Source of the DNA: CAZZCP01 sp964653235
GTDB taxonomy: Bacteria > Bdellovibrionota > Bdellovibrionia > Bdellovibrionales > UBA840
Assembly (NCBI GenBank): GCA_964653235.1
Contig: CAZZCP010000036.1
Location: forward strand, 1-23,980
Length of the DNA stretch: 23,980 nt
Reading direction: 5' to 3'
Made by a program: the position numbers and the translations under genes. The notes under the pieces are model-generated. The model ran no database searches. It saw only the letters and a list, made by a program, of their open reading frames with translations, and was not told the DNA's origin. Positions 5,364-13,723 of this stretch are shown piece by piece; within the stretch, counting starts at the first letter, position 1; each line of letters begins with the position of its first letter.

Positions 5364-8300
5364 AAAGTGTTAAGAAGGTTGCTGAAGATAAGCCCCAACC
5401 CATAGAAAAAGCAAGAGGCTGAGTGAATCCCATCTCTCCTCCCAAACTGTAAGCCATAGGAAAGACTCCAACAAGAGTGGTCAGGGTGGTTAACAAAATC
5501 GCTCTTAAGCGAGAAGAAGCACCAGCAACAATACTTTCACGAGTCATTTTTCCTTCGGCTTTAGCATAACGATTGATTTGGTCCACCATAACAATAGAAG
5601 CATTCACAGAGACACCTATGGTTCCGACCAAGCCAATTAGAGCCAATAAACCTAGAGGCATACCATGAAGGTAGAGCGCCCATATGATGCCAATGATTCC
5701 AAATGGTATGGGTAGGCCTACCAAAAAAGGCTGAGTGATAGATCCCAAAAGTAGAGCTATAATCAAAAGTACTGAACCTACACAAAGAACTGCCACTTTG
5801 ATGGCCCAGGCTCGGTTTTTTGCAGCCTCTTCATTGGCCTCAACCAATTCAATGCTATAATTGGGGTACTTCGTTTGCAGCTTGGCTACAGTCTCTTTGG
5901 CTTGTTTTTGCGTTTCGAAAAAACTTTGTTTTTCTGAATCATATTTAAAATCAAAATTGAGAACACGCATGGCATTTTTATGTTCAATCTTTGCGAGATC
6001 TTTTTTTCTCTTCCATCGGCCAAAATTGCTCAATGGAACTTTGATTCCTTGAGCATTCATCAAACGAATTTCTTCAAGATCTTTGAAATCAAATTCTTTT
6101 TTTCCTTGGATCTCTAAATAGACTTTTCGATTCTGCCCCATAATTCGAGACTCACCGAAATAATCAGATTGAAAAATACCGCGAATCTCTTGTGCAAGGT
6201 TTGAAGAGGTCATTTGGTTTTGCCAGAGACTTTGGTAATCTGGCTCAAACACCCAAATATCTTCTAAAATATTCGGATTTTTCACATATTCAACAATGCC
6301 TTTGATGAGCATTAGAGAGGCCTCGATTTCTTTCTCTATCTGAGTATAGGGAACCTCTTCAGTGCCTTTGACTTGAACCACGAGAATATTTTCTTTCAGT
6401 TCATCCTGTCCTTCTTGGCTATACCCCATTTCCATTCGAGCAAATGCTTCTTGGTCAAAGTCATCTAAAATAGTTCGCACGCGTTTTTCTAGTTTCTCTT
6501 TCAATTCACTCGGATAGGAATGATTTCGATCAAAATATATATCAATATTGGCATATTTAGGACCGCTAAAAACTTGGCCATTTCGCCATTGAGAGCCAAC
6601 CCTAGTGTAGACGCCCTCTACAACATCTTCTTTTGTGAGCTCAATGATTTTTTCTTCTAAAGGTCTAAGGATTTTACGAGTATTCTCATAAGAAGAGGCT
6701 TGCTTGAGCTCTGAAGAGATTCGAAGTCTCTCTACCTGAATATTGAGATTGTAATTTTGCTGAATTTTATTTGTAGCAAGCCAAAAGCTAGCTGCGAAGA
6801 CTCCTCCCAAAAAAAGTAAACTTAGATAACGAAAGCGCAAGCAAAGTTTTAAGAGACTCTGATAAGTGGTCAGAACCTTATTAAAAAAGAAATCCACATA
6901 CTTTTTTGGCTTTTCTTTATTCGGAACAAAATGCTGTAAGTGGTTTGGCAAAATAAAGAAGCTTTCGATCCAACTTAATATCAAAGCGGCAATAACCACC
7001 AAGGGAACCGCAAAGAGCATATTGCCAATTTCACTCTTTATCAGAATCAGAGGGCTAAACGCAACAATGGTAGTTAAAATGGTTCCCGTTACAGGCAGAA
7101 TCAAATCTTGTGCTGCCTTGCGAGCAGCATGCAATGGCAAAAGTCCTTCTTTTCGGAGTTGATTGTATTTCTCAGAGACGATGATCGCATCATCCACTAA
7201 AATACCAAGAACTAAAATCAATCCGATGATCGATATCAAATCAATCGACAAACCAAAAAAGTCCATCATCAAAAATACCCCCATATAACACAGTGGTAAA
7301 CCAAGGGCAGTCATGATCGCAGTTCGAAAATTGAGAAAAAGAAACAGAATAAAAATGACTAGAAAAAAGCCAACAAAGGCATTGGCACTCAAAACATTCA
7401 ATTGTTTTTTGATAAAATGAGGACCATCAATAATACTGATAATCTTCAGCTCAGGTGGCATTTGCTTTTGCAAATCAGCAACAATTTTGTCGATCTTATC
7501 TTTTAAAGAGATCGTATCTTGATAAATATCTTTTCGTACCCAAAAACTTGCAGAGGGCACTGAGTTCCAGGCGACTATTTCTTGTTTATCAGCAATGCGA
7601 AGATTGACTGCAGCTACATCTCTCAACCGAACCATATTACCGGCAAAATTACCTTTTAAAGGAATGTCTCGAATCTTATCTAAATCTGAATTGATAGGAT
7701 CCATCTCTAGACTATAAAAATTATTTTTCGACTCAAACCGACCTATCGGCGCAAAAACAAGATTCTTTCTAAGTATATTTCGAACTTCATTGACGCTGAT
7801 TTCGTAAAAAGACAGCTTTTTCTTATCAATGTCGATGTAGAGATCTAGATCTGGAAAATTTTTTCCCACTCGAGCCACCCCAACCACCTGGGTGATATTT
7901 TGCTCAAATCGATTCATCCAGTTTCGATGCTCTACATTCTCAAGATCTACACCTTGAATGGCGTAGAAACTCAAAAATATATCGGTCATCTTGACCCAAT
8001 CTACACTCAAGTTTTTTAGATCTTCAGGGAGCTGTAACTGATTGATTCTTGACCGAATCTCTTGCACGCTTTGATCCATTTCATCAAAATCAGCACGAAA
8101 AAATAGGGTAATCTGAATATTCGATTGATCGCTGGTCGAAGTCATTCGGTCTAAACCCTGAAGCCCTTTCAAACTGTCTTCAATCGGAAAAGTCACCAGT
8201 TTTTCGAGCTCTCTCGAAGAAGCACCCGGAAGATTGGCTCTTACTTCAATCATCTGCCATTCAAAAGGCGGTACCAAATCTCTGCGAAGATTCATCAGAG

Positions 8301-8385
8301 ATAGAGCACCTGCTAAGAAGATAAATGCCATGATGAGGTTGACGTGAAAGCTGCGACTGGCAAAGAAAGAAATCAAAGCATTCAT
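5239..8385 (-). CDS. RND-family efflux permease (AcrB/HAE1-like)
   Basis: This 1048-residue inner-membrane transporter has the full RND layout: an N-terminal TM1, a large periplasmic loop, TM2-TM6, a second periplasmic loop and TM7-TM12. The TM4 proton-relay pair is present as VDD at Asp398/Asp399. The position equivalent to AcrB Lys940 in TM10 is Asn928 (SVNAS), which I recall as common in some HAE1-like subfamilies but different from AcrB. Length is normal. No membrane-fusion protein or TolC gene lies next to it in this window, so its partners must be elsewhere. Its last 41 codons overlap the dusC 3' end in antisense. It diverges from grxC across a repeat element. Substrate is unknown: a drug, lipid or solvent pump is possible. 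Confidence 0.93.
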   Translation of the reverse strand: MNALISFFASRSFHVNLIMAFIFLAGALSLMNLRRDLVPPFEWQMIEVRANLPGASSRELEKLVTFPIEDSLKGLQGLDRMTSTSDQSNIQITLFFRADFDEMDQSVQEIRSRINQLQLPEDLKNLSVDWVKMTDIFLSFYAIQGVDLENVEHRNWMNRFEQNITQVVGVARVGKNFPDLDLYIDIDKKKLSFYEISVNEVRNILRKNLVFAPIGRFESKNNFYSLEMDPINSDLDKIRDIPLKGNFAGNMVRLRDVAAVNLRIADKQEIVAWNSVPSASFWVRKDIYQDTISLKDKIDKIVADLQKQMPPELKIISIIDGPHFIKKQLNVLSANAFVGFFLVIFILFLFLNFRTAIMTALGLPLCYMGVFLMMDFFGLSIDLISIIGLILVLGILVDDAIIVSEKYNQLRKEGLLPLHAARKAAQDLILPVTGTILTTIVAFSPLILIKSEIGNMLFAVPLVVIAALILSWIESFFILPNHLQHFVPNKEKPKKYVDFFFNKVLTTYQSLLKLCLRFRYLSLLFLGGVFAASFWLATNKIQQNYNLNIQVERLRISSELKQASSYENTRKILRPLEEKIIELTKEDVVEGVYTRVGSQWRNGQVFSGPKYANIDIYFDRNHSYPSELKEKLEKRVRTILDDFDQEAFARMEMGYSQEGQDELKENILVVQVKGTEEVPYTQIEKEIEASLMLIKGIVEYVKNPNILEDIWVFEPDYQSLWQNQMTSSNLAQEIRGIFQSDYFGESRIMGQNRKVYLEIQGKKEFDFKDLEEIRLMNAQGIKVPLSNFGRWKRKKDLAKIEHKNAMRVLNFDFKYDSEKQSFFETQKQAKETVAKLQTKYPNYSIELVEANEEAAKNRAWAIKVAVLCVGSVLLIIALLLGSITQPFLVGLPIPFGIIGIIWALYLHGMPLGLLALIGLVGTIGVSVNASIVMVDQINRYAKAEGKMTRESIVAGASSRLRAILLTTLTTLVGVFPMAYSLGGEMGFTQPLAFSMGWGLSSATFLTLFILPALLMIRLDILNWFSRFGKKKNKSEVIAKKREALSLNL

Positions 8386-8391
8386 ACTCGA

Positions 8392-8419
8392 AAGATAAAG
8401 CTTTTCTGGAGCTTTTCAA
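8392..8419 (-). promoter_or_regulatory. Candidate leaderless promoter of the RND gene
   Basis: TTGAAA (8414-8419), a 16-bp spacer and TATCTT (8392-8397) end 6 nt before the ATG at 8385. No Shine-Dalgarno sequence is present. The -35 lies just outside the left end of repeat copy B (8424). Both hexamers are identical to those in front of the EVE-domain gene. Confidence 0.45.
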
Positions 8420-8423
8420 GTCT

Positions 8424-8606
8424 TATTAGCTGCTCCCTTTTGCTTCACTTCGGACGTCCGTCCGAGAGCAGGTAAGTATCTAAACTTTTTAGTGTATTCT
8501 GTCCGATACAGTTGAAATTTTGAGGCATCCTCAGACAGCAATTCTAGGTCATTGAAAATGCGATCGTATTTAGAGAAAAAAGTGAAATAAAAGGGAGCAG
8601 CTAATA
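8424..8606. repeat. Complete 183-bp element (copy B) with 27-bp terminal inverted repeats
   Basis: The left end 8424-8450 and the right end 8580-8606 are inverted repeats matching at 25 of 27 positions, both beginning TATTAGCTGCTCCCTTTT from outside inwards. Inside is a 6-bp stem TCGGAC/GTCCGA around GTCC (8450-8465), and GTCCGA recurs near 8500. A second, diverged copy opens the window. The size, terminal inverted repeats, AT-rich ends and intergenic position resemble a MITE or an ERIC-type palindromic repeat. TA occurs at both outer ends, compatible with a TA target duplication but far too short to prove one. A 61-codon frame runs through the element on the minus strand, but copy A has stops in that frame. 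Confidence 0.75.
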
Positions 8607-8645
8607 GTTCTTGAGTATTTTGAAGTCTTTGGTAAACGAACATGT

Positions 8646-8900
8646 ATGAAAAAAATCATTATTTATACCACTGAATTTTGCCCCTATTGTGTTCAAGCCA
8701 AAAGACTTCTTGAATCCAAATCCATACCTTTTGAAGAGAAAAACCTTGAGAACGACCCTGCTGAGCTTAAGGCCCTTAAAGAAAGAACCGGAATGCGTAC
8801 CGTACCGCAAATTTTTATCGGCGAAGACTTGATTGGTGGTTATACAGAACTTTCACAAATCGATCAAAGTGGCGAATTGGATCAACTCTTAAATTCTTAA
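8646..8900 (+). CDS. grxC: Glutaredoxin 3-type dithiol glutaredoxin
   Basis: This 84-residue protein is a classic class I glutaredoxin: a beta strand KKIIIYTT, the CPYC active site (Cys12 and Cys15), a TVP cis-proline motif (52-54) and the GG glutathione-binding turn near residues 64-65 (LIGGYTEL). It reduces disulfides and glutathione-mixed disulfides in the cytoplasm using glutathione. Length and layout match E. coli Grx3. The start codon lies only 39 bp downstream of the right end of repeat copy B, so its promoter must overlap or lie within the element. No Shine-Dalgarno sequence is visible. The last 12 bp overlap the convergent DusB-like gene. Confidence 0.92.
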   Translation: MKKIIIYTTEFCPYCVQAKRLLESKSIPFEEKNLENDPAELKALKERTGMRTVPQIFIGEDLIGGYTELSQIDQSGELDQLLNS

Positions 8901-9932
8901 ATTCGTTCTTGCCATCATTCTCTGGGGCTTTGAAAAAAATGAAGCTATAAATTCTTTATTTTCTTCAAGGCTATTGCATCTTGCAAGCCCCTTTTGAAAA
9001 CTGTGACCGAATTCCAACCATTGCGCGCTTACTTTGACATAGAAACGAAACTTTCTTAAAGCCAATGGCTCGGGTAAATCAGTAAACAAATCATTCAATA
9101 TAAAAAGAACAGCTTTTTGGTACTCTCTTGCTTCTTCATACGGATCTCTGGGTGCGAACCCCTCTCTCCCCTGAGGTGAAGAATGGCCATTCTCCTCTGC
9201 CCATTGCCAAAAAATCCATGGCCTCGCAGTTAATGCCCTACCAATCATTACCATATCGCAAGCAGTTTCAGAACTCATGCGATAGACATCTTCTAATATC
9301 TCAACATCACCGTTACCAATGACAGGAATTTTTAAAAACTCTTTCACATGAGCTAAGATCTCCCACTTGGCTTTTCCACGACGCTTTTCATGTGCATAGC
9401 GAGGGTGAAGAGCAATCCAATCGGCACCTTCATCTTGCAAAGAAAGAACAAAATCTTCTAAAAAACTTATATCAGAATCTAAACCAGCTCGAAGTTTTAC
9501 CGATACAGGGAGCTCAGATGAAGATTTAGCAAAACGAAGTACTTGAGCAGCATATTTGATATCTCCCATAAGGCTCACTCCATAATTATGGCGAAGTGCC
9601 TTTTTTACTGGACACCCCATATTGATATCAATCGCCACAGCCCCCCAGTCTTTGAGTTTCAAAATACTCTCTTGAATCGGTTTTTCTTCATTGCCAAGAA
9701 TTTGCGGCACCAGATTGGTTTCATTGTCGGTCTTTAAAGTCTCTGGTGTTTGCCCCAGAATTTGTTGAGGTAGTTTTCGAGAATTGAGCATTTCTGTAGG
9801 CCAAAGACTGTCTAGTGTGTCGGGTAGGTAAGACCTTAGCAGAGCTCTCATCGATTTATGACTTAAGCCCACCATTGGCGCTAGACAAAGGGGTATAATT
9901 TTTTTATCACTTTGCTCGAAAAGCTTTTGCAT
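8889..9932 (-). CDS. tRNA-dihydrouridine synthase, DusB-like
   Basis: This 347-residue protein is a second Dus paralogue. It has CLAPMVGLSHKSMR (16-29, FMN site), INMGCPVKKAL with the catalytic Cys107, VSVKLRAG with the phosphate-binding Lys, ALHPRY with the central His, IGNGDVE and IGRALTARPW. NMGCPV and the overall spacing resemble DusB more than DusC or DusA, though the assignment to a specific uridine position is tentative. A low-complexity insert near 250-266 (NGHSSPQGREGFAPRDP) replaces a conserved loop. The gene is convergent with grxC (12-bp overlap) and lies 115 bp from the response-regulator gene on the other side, facing away from it. With DusC this gives the genome at least two Dus enzymes. 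Confidence 0.9.
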   Translation of the reverse strand: MQKLFEQSDKKIIPLCLAPMVGLSHKSMRALLRSYLPDTLDSLWPTEMLNSRKLPQQILGQTPETLKTDNETNLVPQILGNEEKPIQESILKLKDWGAVAIDINMGCPVKKALRHNYGVSLMGDIKYAAQVLRFAKSSSELPVSVKLRAGLDSDISFLEDFVLSLQDEGADWIALHPRYAHEKRRGKAKWEILAHVKEFLKIPVIGNGDVEILEDVYRMSSETACDMVMIGRALTARPWIFWQWAEENGHSSPQGREGFAPRDPYEEAREYQKAVLFILNDLFTDLPEPLALRKFRFYVKVSAQWLEFGHSFQKGLARCNSLEENKEFIASFFSKPQRMMARTNLRI

Positions 9933-10047
9933 AAAAAAGCTTTAATGAATCCAAATTGGCTTGGCAAGAAAATCCAGACCCAGATTGCAGTCTTCTCTCT
10001 TTATATTTTAAAAAAAGAATCCGAAAATATACTAGTACGGAGGCTTT

Positions 10048-10527
10048 ATGTCAGATCAAACCAATACGCAAAAAACGGAGAACAAGAAAGAAGGCGATGA
10101 AAGTAAAGCGCCTGCAGAAATCAAAGACAAATTTTTAGTGGTCGAGGATTCTGCAACCAATCGAACCGTTTTAAAGCACCTGCTTATAAAAATGGGTTTT
10201 GATGTGATAGAGTGTGAAAACGGCCAAAAAGCTTGGGATGTTTTGTCAGATGAGGCTCAATCAGAAAAAGTGGTTGCTGTTGTTTCTGATATAATGATGC
10301 CCGAAATGGATGGAATTGAATTACTCAACAAGGTTCGCGGAGATAGTAACTGGCAAGCAACTCCATTTATTCTCGTAACAGCTGTCATGGATAAAGCTCA
10401 AATCCTTGAAGCAAAGAGATTAAAGGTCAATGGATACATTCTTAAGCCAGTCACATTTGAAAGGGTATCAAACAAAATCAAAGAACTCTTTCCTGATCGT
10501 CGATTTCCAAGAATCGACGCAGCCTAA
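10048..10527 (+). CDS. Stand-alone response regulator (REC domain)
   Basis: This 159-residue protein has a charged, probably disordered N-terminal tail (1-27) and then a single CheY-like receiver domain. Key residues are the acidic pair Glu33/Asp34 (VVED), the phosphoacceptor Asp81 (VVSDIMMPEMDG), Thr111 and Lys133 (ILKPVT). There is no output domain, so it acts by protein contact, as CheY-like regulators do. The start at 10048 is preceded by a good ribosome binding site (ACGGAGG, 10037-10043). It heads a three-gene run: HDOD gene after 15 bp, histidine kinase 1 bp after that. The kinase is the obvious partner, by proximity. Confidence 0.92.
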   Translation: MSDQTNTQKTENKKEGDESKAPAEIKDKFLVVEDSATNRTVLKHLLIKMGFDVIECENGQKAWDVLSDEAQSEKVVAVVSDIMMPEMDGIELLNKVRGDSNWQATPFILVTAVMDKAQILEAKRLKVNGYILKPVTFERVSNKIKELFPDRRFPRIDAA

Positions 10528-10542
10528 AACTGGAGGAGCGAA

Positions 10543-11424
10543 ATGGGTGCTCCCAAAATTAGTTATACGGATATCACTGAAAAGGTTCGAGAGCTGCCGA
10601 CCCTACCGACTGTCGTATCTGAACTCAATCGAGTTATAGCAGACCCTTGGGCATCTACGAAAGATGTTGAAAAGGTAATGGAACAAGACCAAAGCTTAAC
10701 CTTAAAAGTACTGGCGCTTGCAAACTCTGCATATTATGCCATCCCAGGTGGCGTATCAAGCCTATCAAGAGCAATAGCCTATCTTGGCTTTGATACTGTA
10801 CAACAACTCGTTATCGCCGCAACTGTATTTGATGCCATCAGTACTCAGGAGAGCCCTGATTTTAAAATTGGTGATTTTTGGAGACATTCCATTGGCACAG
10901 GAATTATCGCTGAGGTCATCGCTAAAAAACTCAACCACCCGGTACCCTCTGATGTCTTTACTTGCGGAATTCTGCACGATATGGGCAAATTGGCTATGAC
11001 CAAGCTCAGCCCTGAATTAATTGCCGAAACAGCCAAACATGCTCGCGATGAGAAGTGTACTTTTATTGAGGCCGAAGTTGCAAGAGCACAGTTGAAACAC
11101 ACACAAATTGGTCAGATCTTAGCTGAGCATTGGAAGCTTCCTATGAATATTGTTAACGTAGTACGCTTTCATCACGAGAGAAACCAAGATAAGAGACAGG
11201 GTATATCGCAAGAAATGAATCAATTCGTTGATATTGTTATGATCTCTAACTTGATTTGCCATGCCATTCAATTTGGTGACAGCGGCTATTCAATTACTCC
11301 TAAAGCTCCCAAGGAAGCTTTTGCAAGACTAGGAATTGCTATGCAAGAGATTCCAGAGATCATCAAATCCTTAAAAGAACCTCTAGAAGGAGCCGAGAGC
11401 TTCTTGATTATATTGGGGAGTTAA
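10543..11424 (+). CDS. HDOD-domain signalling protein
   Basis: This 293-residue protein is a single HDOD domain, a non-catalytic relative of HD-type phosphodiesterases used as a signalling platform. Visible are the N-terminal LPTLPTVVSELN segment (18-29), the LKVLALANSAYY helix (54-65), the SLSRAIAYLGF turn (73-83), the retained HD pair in GILHDMGK (142-149) and VVRFHHE further on. Family members regulate motility, biofilm formation or stress by protein interaction; catalysis is usually absent. A strong ribosome binding site (GGAGGAG) sits 3 nt before the start. It lies between a REC gene and a histidine kinase gene, so the three probably form one phosphorelay-linked operon. Confidence 0.92.
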   Translation: MGAPKISYTDITEKVRELPTLPTVVSELNRVIADPWASTKDVEKVMEQDQSLTLKVLALANSAYYAIPGGVSSLSRAIAYLGFDTVQQLVIAATVFDAISTQESPDFKIGDFWRHSIGTGIIAEVIAKKLNHPVPSDVFTCGILHDMGKLAMTKLSPELIAETAKHARDEKCTFIEAEVARAQLKHTQIGQILAEHWKLPMNIVNVVRFHHERNQDKRQGISQEMNQFVDIVMISNLICHAIQFGDSGYSITPKAPKEAFARLGIAMQEIPEIIKSLKEPLEGAESFLIILGS

Positions 11425-11425
11425 G

Positions 11426-12613
11426 ATGGAAAATATTGAACTCTTCAAAGAAATATGTGACCAAGCGATGATGGCTATTGCCGTTTTTGACAAGGCAAAG
11501 GGTTCAGGTCTTTACGCCAATCAACTCGCGATCGAAACTCTAGAAATGAAAGCCGATGAGAAGTTTCAAACTTTTCAACTTGAGAAACTCTACACTAGCA
11601 CCGAAAGACCACCTTATCGCAATTTCAACTCAGAGATGATTCAATTTAGCGGTTTTTACCAAGATGTACTCATGCGCAAATCAAGTGGTCGAGATTTTAT
11701 TGCAAATGCAGGTGTGCGTATCATTCATAATGATCAGTATTTGGTAGTTATGTTTCAAGATGTCACTTTTCAAAAAAAACTACAAAGAGAAATCACGGTC
11801 AAGCAACAAGCTCTGAATCAAACTTTAGAAGAAATTATGGGACAAAACGAGGAACTCAAAAGCTTAGATGCTGCCAAAGATAAATTTATTACATTGAGCA
11901 CACATGAGCTGCGAACTCCGCTCTCTGGAATCATTGCTAGCTCAGAGAGTTTAAAGATGGGACTTTTAGAAGCAGAACAAATACCCGAATTTGCAGGCAG
12001 TATTTACAATGAAGCCAATCATTTGATGAAAATTGTAAATAATATTCTCGATTTGATGAAACTCAACACCGGAAAAATGCCTCTCTATGTAGATCAACTC
12101 AATCTAAGTGAAAGTATTCAAGAGAGTTTGGCACTAATTTCTCCGATTGCAGAAAAAAAACAAATTGAGGTCTCTTTTTCAGCCCCTGAAGAAGAAATAA
12201 CTTGTTACTTTGACAAATCAAGAGTCAAACAAATCTTGCAAAATCTGCTCGAGAATGCAGTTAAATTCTCTCCTGAAAAAACTAAGATCGAGGTCAAGAC
12301 CCTAAAAGAGGATGAGAAGATCTTTGTACAAATCTTAGATGAAGGACCTGGCATTGACAGCCAGCAGGCGAAGTCTTTATTTCAAGAATTTGAGGTTGCA
12401 GCAGATATTCAGAACCACAAAAGTGGTTCAGGACTGGGGCTCCCCATTGCCAAGAAGTTAATGCTTATTATGGGAGGAGACCTAGAGCTTATTCCACAGC
12501 AAGACAAGGGCTCTTGTTTTCAGCTCTGGATTCCAACACAAAAGGTGCTGAGCGAAGATATGTATGGCAGTGATCCTGAACTTGATGTTATGGATTTACT
12601 AGATAGCATCTAA
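11426..12613 (+). CDS. Soluble sensor histidine kinase (PAS-like + HisKA + HATPase)
   Basis: This 395-residue kinase has no membrane segment. Residues 1-115 form a PAS-like sensor region, 116-150 a coiled coil, and then HisKA with the phosphorylated His160 (STHELRTP). The ATPase domain has the N-box at LLENAVKF (274-281, Asn277), G1 DEGPGI (305-310) and G2 GSGLGL (334-339). The last 20 residues are unusually acidic (EDMYGSDPELDVMDLLDS), and resemble a docking tail. It starts 1 nt after the HDOD stop with GGGGAG as ribosome binding site, so it is coupled to the two upstream genes, and it may phosphorylate Asp81 of the REC protein. A cytoplasmic or internal cue is implied. Confidence 0.92.
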   Translation: MENIELFKEICDQAMMAIAVFDKAKGSGLYANQLAIETLEMKADEKFQTFQLEKLYTSTERPPYRNFNSEMIQFSGFYQDVLMRKSSGRDFIANAGVRIIHNDQYLVVMFQDVTFQKKLQREITVKQQALNQTLEEIMGQNEELKSLDAAKDKFITLSTHELRTPLSGIIASSESLKMGLLEAEQIPEFAGSIYNEANHLMKIVNNILDLMKLNTGKMPLYVDQLNLSESIQESLALISPIAEKKQIEVSFSAPEEEITCYFDKSRVKQILQNLLENAVKFSPEKTKIEVKTLKEDEKIFVQILDEGPGIDSQQAKSLFQEFEVAADIQNHKSGSGLGLPIAKKLMLIMGGDLELIPQQDKGSCFQLWIPTQKVLSEDMYGSDPELDVMDLLDSI

Positions 12614-12691
12614 TTTGCCAAAGAAATTGAAAACAAAATGCGAAGCCTAAAGGCTAAAGCATTGAAATGATTTAGTAACTATAAAATACAT

Positions 12692-12720
12692 TTGACTCTC
12701 GACAAAGACAAAGCAATATC
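12692..12720 (+). promoter_or_regulatory. Weak candidate promoter of the iron-transport operon
   Basis: TTGACT (12692-12697, five of six consensus bases) is 17 bp from AATATC (12715-12720, poor -10). A start near 12727 would give a 16-nt leader containing the ribosome binding site. I looked for a Fur box in the 129-bp gap 12614-12742 and saw no convincing GATAAT-type inverted repeat. Confidence 0.3.
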
Positions 12721-12742
12721 TGGGGCTCTCAAGGAGTCAAAA

Positions 12743-13723
12743 ATGAAGATTGCCCTCGCCTTATTCTGCCTTTTGCAAATTTCTTATGGAAAAAACCTTG
12801 TCGTCTATTCTGCTCGAAATGAACAATTGATCAAACCAATCTTTAAGAACTATACAAAAGAAAATGGTATTCCAATTCAATATATCACAGATAAAGAAGG
12901 GCCACTTCTACAAAGATTGAAAGCTGAAGGCAAAAAAAGCCCAGCGGATATACTTCTCACTGTTGATGCAGGAAACTTATGGAAGGCAGCCAACGAGAAT
13001 CTTCTTGCCCCAACAGAGTCCTCTATTTTGAAGAAAAATATTCCACCGCACTTAAAAGACCCTAATAATCGTTGGTTTGGCTTTTCAGTTAGAGCGAGAA
13101 CGATTTTTTACAACAAAGAAAAAGTAAAAGCTTCTGAGCTAAGCGGTTACGCTGATCTTGCAGATAAAAAATGGCAAGGAAGGCTTTGTCTAAGAACTTC
13201 AAAGAAAGTATACAACCAGTCTTTGGTTGCCATGATGATTGCAGAGAAAGGCGAACAAGAAACCGAAAAGCTAATCCGCTCATGGGTCAATAATCTTGCT
13301 ACAAAGGTTTTCACCAATGACACAAAATTGTTAGAAGCAATCGATGCTGGTCAGTGTGATGTTGGAATTGCCAATACCTATTACTACGGTAGACTACAAA
13401 GAGATGGTAAAGCCCAAAAAGTTGAAATTTACTTTCCAAAGAAAAAAGATGGCGGAGTTCACGTCAATGTATCTGGCGCAGGAATCGTCAAAACAAGTCG
13501 AAATAAAGAGGGAGCACAAAAATTTTTAGAATGGTTATCCTCGAAAAAAGCTCAAAAACTATTTGCGGGTCTTAATTTTGAGTTCCCTGCAAACCCAGAA
13601 ATTCCCTCGGTAAAACTGGTAAAAGCTTGGGGAGATTACGAAGCAAATACAACCAATTTGTCTGAAGCAGGTCGACTGCAAACTACAGCTGTTCGATTGA
13701 TGGATCGTGCTCAATATCGCTAA
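12743..13723 (+). CDS. Ferric iron ABC transporter, periplasmic binding protein (FbpA/FutA type)
   Basis: From the ATG at 12743, which follows the ribosome binding site AAGGAG (12731-12736), the protein has 326 residues with a signal peptide (about 1-17). A TTG at 12692 would extend it but lacks a ribosome binding site and buries the signal. The mature part matches the class of transferrin-fold Fe(III)-binding proteins: the LVVYSARNEQLIKPIF N-terminal strand, PADILLTVDAGNL, and ANTYYYGR (Tyr213-215), whose adjacent tyrosines are the usual iron ligands. It would bind ferric iron in the periplasm and deliver it to the permease encoded 3'. The stop overlaps the permease start by 17 nt. Cys residues are few, consistent with a periplasmic protein. 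Confidence 0.92.
   Translation: MKIALALFCLLQISYGKNLVVYSARNEQLIKPIFKNYTKENGIPIQYITDKEGPLLQRLKAEGKKSPADILLTVDAGNLWKAANENLLAPTESSILKKNIPPHLKDPNNRWFGFSVRARTIFYNKEKVKASELSGYADLADKKWQGRLCLRTSKKVYNQSLVAMMIAEKGEQETEKLIRSWVNNLATKVFTNDTKLLEAIDAGQCDVGIANTYYYGRLQRDGKAQKVEIYFPKKKDGGVHVNVSGAGIVKTSRNKEGAQKFLEWLSSKKAQKLFAGLNFEFPANPEIPSVKLVKAWGDYEANTTNLSEAGRLQTTAVRLMDRAQYR

Noticed and set aside
8416..8612. Target-site duplication flanking repeat copy B
   Set aside because: Only TA is shared at both ends, which chance explains. The flanking six bases differ.
8416..8643. A 75-codon open frame on the minus strand through repeat copy B
   Set aside because: It is almost wholly composed of the inverted-repeat element, and copy A has a stop in the same frame at 40-42. 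It would start 3 bp from the grxC start on the other strand and has no ribosome binding site. Kept as a repeat, not a gene.
12633..12660. Small hairpin AGCC-TAAA-GGCT after the kinase gene
   Set aside because: A 4-bp stem without a U-tract on the plus strand; too weak to call a terminator.
12692..12742. Upstream TTG start for the iron-binding protein
   Set aside because: No ribosome binding site, and the signal peptide would become internal. The TTG belongs to a TTGACT -35-like hexamer; AAGGAG sits 6 nt before the ATG at 12743.
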